A DNA stretch of 20,146 nt from Enterobacteriaceae bacterium UBA2655 (GTDB lineage Bacteria > Pseudomonadota > Gammaproteobacteria > Enterobacterales > Enterobacteriaceae), in NCBI GenBank assembly GCA_002359495.1, contig DENB01000031.1, forward strand, positions 43,849 through 63,994, written 5' to 3'. A program made the translations under genes and the position numbers. Below the pieces are notes generated by a model. The model made no database searches and was not told the origin of the DNA. It was given only the letters and a program-made list of their open reading frames with translations. Numbering within the stretch: position 1 is the stretch's first letter; the number at the start of each line of letters is the position of its first letter. Shown piece after piece: positions 15,656-20,146 of the stretch.

Positions 15656-17032
15656 ATGTCATCCTGGCAAAGCATTAATCCTGCTAACAATCAGCTGCTG
15701 AAAACCTGGCCTGAACATGACGACGCCTTCGTTACTCAGGCGCTGGAGAAAGCCGATCGGCTCTATCGCTCCGCCTGGAGCCAGGGCGATATCCAGCCGC
15801 GTCTGCAGGTATTGAAGAAACTGGCGGATCTGATCGACAGTCGGGTAGACGAACTGGCGACCATCGCCAGCCGGGAGATGGGCAAGCTGATTGGCCAGAG
15901 CCGCGGCGAAGTTAAAATTTGCGCGCAGATTGCCCGCTACTATGCGGAGCAGAGCGAAAGCTTTCTCAAGCCGCAGCCCTATCCCAGCGAACTGGGCGAA
16001 GCCTGGGTGGAATACCATCCGATCGGCACGCTGGTCGCCGTCGAGCCGTGGAATTTTCCCTATTACCAGTTGATGCGCGTGCTGGCGCCTAATCTGGCGC
16101 TGGGCAATCCGGTGCTGGCTAAACACGCCAATATTGTGCCGCACTGCGCCGACGCGTTTGAAAACCTGGTGAAGGAGGCGGGCGCGCCGGACGGTGCCTG
16201 GACCAACCTGTTCGTCACCACCGACCAGATCGCCAATCTCATCGCAGACGATCGCGTACGGGGCGTGGCGTTGACCGGCTCTGAACGCGCCGGCAGCGCG
16301 GTCGCGCAGCAGGCGGGCAAATATCTTAAGAAATCGACCCTGGAGCTGGGAGGCAACGACGTTTTCGTGGTGCTGGACGATGCGGATACCGACGAGGCGG
16401 CGCGCCAGGGCGCTCAGGCGCGCTTAAGCAATTGCGGTCAGGTCTGTACGGCGGCGAAGCGTTTTATTCTGCATGAAAAGATCGCCGACCGTTTTATGGC
16501 GAGGTTCACCGCCGCTTTGCAGGCCGCCGTGCCAGGCGATCCGCTGGATGAGAAAACCACGCTCGGCCCGCTCTCCTCGTTGGAAGCGCGCAATCGTCTG
16601 GAAAAGCAGGTCGCCGAAGCGATCAGCAAGGGCGCGCAAGCGATCTGCGGCGGCAAAAGAATCGAGGGCGCAGGCTGCTATTACCAGCCCACGATTCTGA
16701 CGCAGATCGATCGGGATAATCCCGCCTGGTATCAAGAATTTTTCGGCCCGGTGGCGCAAGTTTACGTGGTGAAAGATGACAGCGAGGCCGTGGCACTCGC
16801 CAACGATTCTCACTACGGCCTTGGCGGTTCCGTCTGGACGCGGAATATCGCGCGCGGCAAAAAGATGGCGTCGCAGATTGAGACCGGCATGGTGTTTATT
16901 AATGCGCAGAGCGATACCGCAGCGGAATTGCCGTTCGGCGGCGTAAAGCGTTCAGGCTATGGCCGCGAGCTGTCCGATTTAGGCATCAAAGAATTCGCCA
17001 ATCAGAAGCTGGTGGTCGTTGCCGGGCAGTAG
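15656..17032 (+). CDS. Succinate-semialdehyde-type aldehyde dehydrogenase (YneI/Sad-like)
   Basis: This 458-residue enzyme has the full NAD(P)-dependent aldehyde dehydrogenase machinery: N133 in PWNFP, cofactor-binding K156, TGS at 207-209, general base E230 in LELGG and nucleophile C264 in GQVCTAAKR. It most resembles the short E. coli YneI (Sad) branch, which oxidises succinate semialdehyde to succinate, rather than the longer GabD. Substrate is therefore inferred from similarity by eye; other semialdehydes are possible. GGGGAG lies six bases before the ATG. In E. coli agp, yccJ and wrbA are neighbours with no dehydrogenase between, so this gene is an addition to the block. No promoter of its own was recognised. 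Confidence 0.82.
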   Translation: MSSWQSINPANNQLLKTWPEHDDAFVTQALEKADRLYRSAWSQGDIQPRLQVLKKLADLIDSRVDELATIASREMGKLIGQSRGEVKICAQIARYYAEQSESFLKPQPYPSELGEAWVEYHPIGTLVAVEPWNFPYYQLMRVLAPNLALGNPVLAKHANIVPHCADAFENLVKEAGAPDGAWTNLFVTTDQIANLIADDRVRGVALTGSERAGSAVAQQAGKYLKKSTLELGGNDVFVVLDDADTDEAARQGAQARLSNCGQVCTAAKRFILHEKIADRFMARFTAALQAAVPGDPLDEKTTLGPLSSLEARNRLEKQVAEAISKGAQAICGGKRIEGAGCYYQPTILTQIDRDNPAWYQEFFGPVAQVYVVKDDSEAVALANDSHYGLGGSVWTRNIARGKKMASQIETGMVFINAQSDTAAELPFGGVKRSGYGRELSDLGIKEFANQKLVVVAGQ

Positions 17033-17054
17033 AGGACGGCGGCAAGCTGGCGAT

Positions 17055-17082
17055 AAAAAACCCCGCTGGCGCGGGGTTTTTT
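17055..17082. terminator. Bidirectional terminator between the dehydrogenase gene and agp
   Basis: CCCCGC (17061-17066) and GCGGGG (17071-17076) form the stem, flanked by six A on the left and six T on the right, so a T-run follows the hairpin on both strands. It serves the plus-strand dehydrogenase gene and the minus-strand agp. Confidence 0.92.
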
Positions 17083-17092
17083 ATTTTTGTGC

Positions 17093-18655
17093 TTAATTCG
17101 CTTTCGTTTCGTCAGTCTTTGGTTGCGCCGGCGCGTTGACATCAGCCTTCGGCTGAGCGTCCGCTTTGGATTCAGCGGGCTTCGGCTGGGCATCCGCTTT
17201 CGGTTCAGCCGCTTTCGGTTCGGCGGCTTTCGCCTTCTCGCCAGCGTTGCTGTTGGCTGTTTTATCTGCTGCGGCTTTACCGGCAGCATTATTATCGGCG
17301 GCTTTTCCGGCGCTCTGTGTCTTTTCGTCACCTGGCGCAGGCGTCACAGGCTGCGGCGAGGCAGAGGGCTGAGGAACTGCGGCGGGCGGCGTTGCCGGCT
17401 GCATCGGCGTTCCCTGCAAGGCGCTGTTCAGCACCTGTGCGAACTGATCCCAGCGGCAGTAGCCGTTCGCATCGGTCTGACAACCTTCCAGCTGTAAAGT
17501 CACGCGCTTCGGCGGATTTTTCAGGCTCAGCACGTCGCCATCGCGTAGCTGCTCGGCCGTCTGATAAACATATTCGATCTTCAACAGATCGTTGTTGTTC
17601 TTAGCGTCATGCCAGCGTTCAAATACCACCTGCCCGCCAATCGGCGTATTTTCATACTGGCCCGGCAGTTGATAAGGCTTCACCTGCAGCGCGGTCAACA
17701 GCGAAGCGATGTTGGAATCATGCCCAACCATCAGCGTCACTTTCGGCGCGTTGGCTTTATCCTGATCCACTAACTGGCTGCGAATATAATCCACCAGCGG
17801 CGCGGCCACTTCGCGCGCGACGTCCGGCGTAGTGAAGAGCACATTCTGATAGCCGTTTTTAATGGTCGATAGCTCCTGCCACTGTTCCGGGGTTTTAATC
17901 TGGCCCCAGGCGACCTGCTCCATCGGAAAGCCTTCATAATACTGCAGCGTAAAGGCATCCATCAGCGAATTGCCCGTTTTCAGCGGGCCGTTGACGTTCG
18001 GCTCTTTGCCGTTTTCCGCCGTAAAGCTGTTCTGGCCGCTGCTGAGGTCGCACTGTTTTTTGTTATTGCAGGCGGGAGCCGTTTTGTAATCGACGATCTT
18101 TTCCAGGCGCTGGAAAGCGGGCGTCAGCGTCAGCTTTTCATTGGCCGCGGTCATCGCCGCCAGCGCTTTCTTGTTGAACTCATCGCTGTCGTCGGTAATG
18201 ACGGGATTGAAGATAGGATCCATCGTGCCTATCGCATCCTGATGGGTGACGGGGATGTCGCATCCCGGGAAAGCGCCGTCGATAAAAAACTGAGCCGTGG
18301 CGACGGTGCGTTGCAGGCTATTGGCATAGACGAAAACGTTGCTGGCGTCCGGGCAGACGCCGTTCTGCACCAGCCCCTGCTGAGCCAGCCACTGACGCGT
18401 GTAGTTGCCCATATAGACTTCCAGCACGCCGCCTTTGGTGGTGAGCTGCCCGCCGGGAACATCCCACTGCGGCCAGTTCTTTTTCGTCGCCTGCTGCAGC
18501 ACGCTGCCGTTGTCGGCGAGCGGCGCGCGCAGGTTGTGGCGGCTAAACAGCAGAACCTGCTGTAACTGCATATCTCCTTCAGCCGCCTGCGCGCAGACGC
18601 CTGACGTTAACGCCGCGATCACTGACAATGCGCAAAGACTCAGTTTCTTAATCAT
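17093..18655 (-). CDS. agp: Glucose-1-phosphatase Agp with a long C-terminal tail
   Basis: Agp is a periplasmic histidine acid phosphatase that releases phosphate from glucose-1-phosphate, letting cells use it as a carbon source; relatives also attack phytate. A signal peptide covers about residues 1-25. The catalytic RHNLRAP motif has nucleophile H40, and H312-D313 in GHDSN supplies the proton donor. Cysteines line up with E. coli Agp, which has 413 residues and ends at the point where this protein reaches VLNSALQG (415). The remaining 105 residues (416-520) are an extra tail: first Pro/Gln/Thr-rich, then Ala/Lys/Glu/Pro repeats such as [20 protein letters not shown]. The tail looks disordered, and the frame is open to its stop with no sign of error. 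Confidence 0.93.
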   Translation of the reverse strand: MIKKLSLCALSVIAALTSGVCAQAAEGDMQLQQVLLFSRHNLRAPLADNGSVLQQATKKNWPQWDVPGGQLTTKGGVLEVYMGNYTRQWLAQQGLVQNGVCPDASNVFVYANSLQRTVATAQFFIDGAFPGCDIPVTHQDAIGTMDPIFNPVITDDSDEFNKKALAAMTAANEKLTLTPAFQRLEKIVDYKTAPACNNKKQCDLSSGQNSFTAENGKEPNVNGPLKTGNSLMDAFTLQYYEGFPMEQVAWGQIKTPEQWQELSTIKNGYQNVLFTTPDVAREVAAPLVDYIRSQLVDQDKANAPKVTLMVGHDSNIASLLTALQVKPYQLPGQYENTPIGGQVVFERWHDAKNNNDLLKIEYVYQTAEQLRDGDVLSLKNPPKRVTLQLEGCQTDANGYCRWDQFAQVLNSALQGTPMQPATPPAAVPQPSASPQPVTPAPGDEKTQSAGKAADNNAAGKAAADKTANSNAGEKAKAAEPKAAEPKADAQPKPAESKADAQPKADVNAPAQPKTDETKAN

Positions 18656-18886
18656 TGTGCTCTATTCCGTTAATTCATTAGAGAAACATTCTGGCTTTCA
18701 ACCGATTAGCTCGCCTCCGAGCGAATTAACGCACAGTGTAACCCAGCTTGCGTCGGAAAAGCGCCAGATGTTTGCAAAAACTGTTACAGGACTATAGCAG
18801 AGTTGTCGCCAGCCGACCGAGAGGCATTAGCAGATTGAAAAGCAACAGAATGTTTTTCGGAATTCATGAAGAGAAAAGCACAGGCC

Positions 18887-18919
18887 GGAAAAGAGAAAGG
18901 CCAGCACATTGTGCTGGCC
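18887..18919 (-). terminator. Terminator of the tRNA-Ser transcript
   Basis: On the minus strand GGCCAGCAC and GTGCTGGCC (18919-18911 and 18907-18899) make a 9-bp stem with a 3-base loop, followed by TTTCTCTTTT. It starts nine bases after the CCA end of the second tRNA-Ser. Confidence 0.85.
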
Positions 18920-18928
18920 CTGAAATGA

Positions 18929-19016
18929 TGGCGGAGGAGGAGAGATTCGAACTCTCGGATGGTTTCCCATCGGCGGTTTTCAAGACCGCTGCCTTAAGCC
19001 ACTCGGCCACCCCTCC
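18929..19016 (-). tRNA. serT: tRNA-Ser (UGA), downstream copy
   Basis: This 88-base gene reads GGAGGGGTGGCCGAGTGGCT at its 5' end. The anticodon loop CTTGAAA gives anticodon TGA, decoding UCA and related codons. There is a long class II variable arm (GATGGGAAACCATC), the TTCGAAT T-loop and an encoded CCA. The acceptor stem pairs with one G-U. It differs from the upstream copy at one D-loop base. Both share one promoter and this copy is followed directly by the terminator. Confidence 0.97.
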
Positions 19017-19114
19017 GTATACTGGCGATGCCAGTTATTGTTGCGCAACCTTACCGTTGCCAACGGGCAAATTTTTTCATTCGCCGCTTCATTGCCTCAG
19101 GCGAGGCAGTGAAA

Positions 19115-19202
19115 TGGCGGAGGAGGAGAGATTCGAACTCTCGGATGGTTTCCCATCGGCGGTTTTCAAGACCGCTGCCTTAAGCCGCTCGGCCACCCCT
19201 CC
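19115..19202 (-). tRNA. serT: tRNA-Ser (UGA), upstream copy
   Basis: Same 88-base tRNA as the copy at 18929-19016, with GAGCGG instead of GAGTGG in the D arm and otherwise identical, including anticodon TGA, the class II variable arm and encoded CCA. It is transcribed first, then 98 bp of spacer, then the second copy. In E. coli a single serT lies near yccA, so the locus is conserved and the copy number differs. Confidence 0.97.
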
Positions 19203-19214
19203 GCAATGACGCGC

Positions 19215-19243
19215 ACTATAAACATCCCCCCGGGCGATGTAAA
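19215..19243 (-). promoter_or_regulatory. Strong stable-RNA promoter of the tRNA-Ser pair
   Basis: On the minus strand TTTACA (19243-19238) and TATAGT (19220-19215) are exactly 17 bp apart, and the start region is GC-rich (GCGCGTC), the discriminator type of stringently controlled tRNA promoters. The tRNA 5' end is 12 bases downstream of the -10 box. Confidence 0.82.
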
Positions 19244-19422
19244 GCCTGCTGCGCTTCATTTGCCTGAAAAACAGCCAAAAAGTTGCTTTTCGTCGTCTTA
19301 ATCGCCATTCTGCCTAGTTAAACAGCAGCTTATCGCGTAAAGAAGGGTAAAACGGCTTTCCCCTTCTGTCGGCGCTTCGTATGCTCTGCGCAGAAATCGT
19401 GTTCTGATAACAGGAGCGCTTT

Positions 19423-20079
19423 ATGGACAGAATAATCAGTTCTTCACGGCAACATTCGCTGCTCAGCTCCCATAAGGTACTGCGCAATACCTACTTTTTG
19501 CTTGGCCTGACGCTGGCGTTCTCCGCCGTCACCGCAACCGCCAGTACGGTGCTCACGCTGCCGGCGCCGGGTTTGATTCTGATGCTGGTCGGTTTTTACG
19601 GTCTGATGTTTCTGACCTACCGTCTCGCCGACAGCCCGGCGGGCATTCTGGCCGCGTTCGCCTTCACCGGCTTTCTGGGCTACTGCCTCGGTCCGATCCT
19701 GAATTCGTTTCTGTCAGCCGGTATGGGCGATGTGATCGCGCTGGCGCTTGGCGGGACCGCGCTGGTATTTTTCTGCTGCTCGGCTTATGTGCTGACGACC
19801 CGACGCGACATGTCGTTCCTGGGCGGCATGATGATGGCGGGCTTCGTTGTGCTGCTGGTGGCGGTGATTGCAAACCTGTTCCTGCAGTTGCCGGCTCTGC
19901 ATCTCGCAATCAGCGCCCTGTTCATTCTGTTTTCCGCCGGCGCGATTCTGTGGGAAACCAGCAATATCATTCACGGCGGCGAAACGAACTATATCCGCGC
20001 CACCGTCAGCCTCTACGTCTCGCTGTACAATATCTTTGTCAGCTTGTTGAGCCTGCTGGGCTTCGCCCGTAACGACTAA
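19423..20079 (+). CDS. yccA: FtsH protease modulator YccA (Bax inhibitor-1 family)
   Basis: YccA is an inner-membrane protein of the BI-1/TMBIM family; in E. coli it is a slow substrate and inhibitor of FtsH, protecting jammed SecY translocons from degradation. The 218-residue protein has seven hydrophobic segments and long matches to E. coli YccA (219 residues): [11 protein letters not shown] near the N-terminus, which FtsH needs to start degradation, [19 protein letters not shown] in the middle and the C-terminal stretch around [14 protein letters not shown] and [18 protein letters not shown] lies six bases before the ATG. It diverges from the tRNA-Ser genes. Confidence 0.96.
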   Translation: MDRIISSSRQHSLLSSHKVLRNTYFLLGLTLAFSAVTATASTVLTLPAPGLILMLVGFYGLMFLTYRLADSPAGILAAFAFTGFLGYCLGPILNSFLSAGMGDVIALALGGTALVFFCCSAYVLTTRRDMSFLGGMMMAGFVVLLVAVIANLFLQLPALHLAISALFILFSAGAILWETSNIIHGGETNYIRATVSLYVSLYNIFVSLLSLLGFARND

Positions 20080-20146
20080 CCACTCGTCGAGGTCAGGACA
20101 AAAAACCTGCTACAACCCCGCCTCGGCGCTGAGGAATCCCCAGTAA

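Noticed and set aside
18929..19202. Direct repeats read as a possible attachment site or mobile-element boundary
   Set aside because: The repeats are whole tRNA-Ser genes under one promoter, and no integrase, transposase or phage gene lies nearby.
20080..20146. Minus-strand frame entering from the window end (reads YWGFLSAEAGL then stop)
   Set aside because: Only 11 codons are visible, with no family match, so it cannot be told from chance.

Overview
The window is a chromosomal segment of a gamma-proteobacterium of order Enterobacterales, most likely family Erwiniaceae (Pantoea, Mixta or Erwinia type). The basis is gene order and protein similarity judged by eye: pgsA-uvrC-uvrY, yecF, sdiA, rutR-rutABCD, ymdF, wrbA-yccJ, agp, tRNA-Ser(UGA) and yccA all resemble their E. 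coli counterparts, while a LuxI-type synthase beside sdiA is a trait I associate with plant-associated Erwinia and Pantoea. No insertion sequence, integrase, phage gene or CRISPR array was seen.

Region 1 (1-5434): the first 19 bases of a tRNA-Gly gene and its promoter, then pgsA, uvrC and uvrY on the minus strand (phospholipid synthesis, excision repair, BarA/UvrY response regulator), yecF on the plus strand, and a minus-strand pair of sdiA followed by a luxI homologue. A perfect 20-bp lux-box-like palindrome lies in the gap in front of luxI, where an AHL receptor would act. E. coli has sdiA without a synthase, so this cell probably makes its own SdiA ligand.

Region 2 (5435-10079): a 575-bp AT-rich gap without a convincing gene, a DUF4396 membrane protein, an extensin-like periplasmic protein, the amino-acid permease cycA with a strong terminator, and a DUF457/YdjM-type membrane hydrolase.

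Region 3 (10141-14437): the pyrimidine-degradation locus. rutR is divergent from rutABCD; the gap between them carries a near-consensus RutR operator and a consensus-perfect sigma-54 promoter, which fits nitrogen (NtrC) control. Two things are odd. rutC is broken by an apparent one-base deletion, and rutE, rutF and rutG, which follow rutD in E. coli, are absent: the next gene is the small KGG protein ymdF on the other strand.

Region 4 (14438-20146): wrbA-yccJ, a succinate-semialdehyde-type aldehyde dehydrogenase, a bidirectional terminator, and agp (periplasmic glucose-1-phosphatase) with an extra C-terminal tail of about 105 residues rich in Pro, Ala, Lys and Glu. Two nearly identical tRNA-Ser(UGA) genes follow behind one strong promoter, then yccA, the FtsH modulator. 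The last 67 bases hold no gene I can support.

No wholly new multi-gene system stands out. The most informative departures from the reference layout are the sdiA-luxI pair with its lux box, the reduced and frameshifted rut operon, and the tailed Agp.
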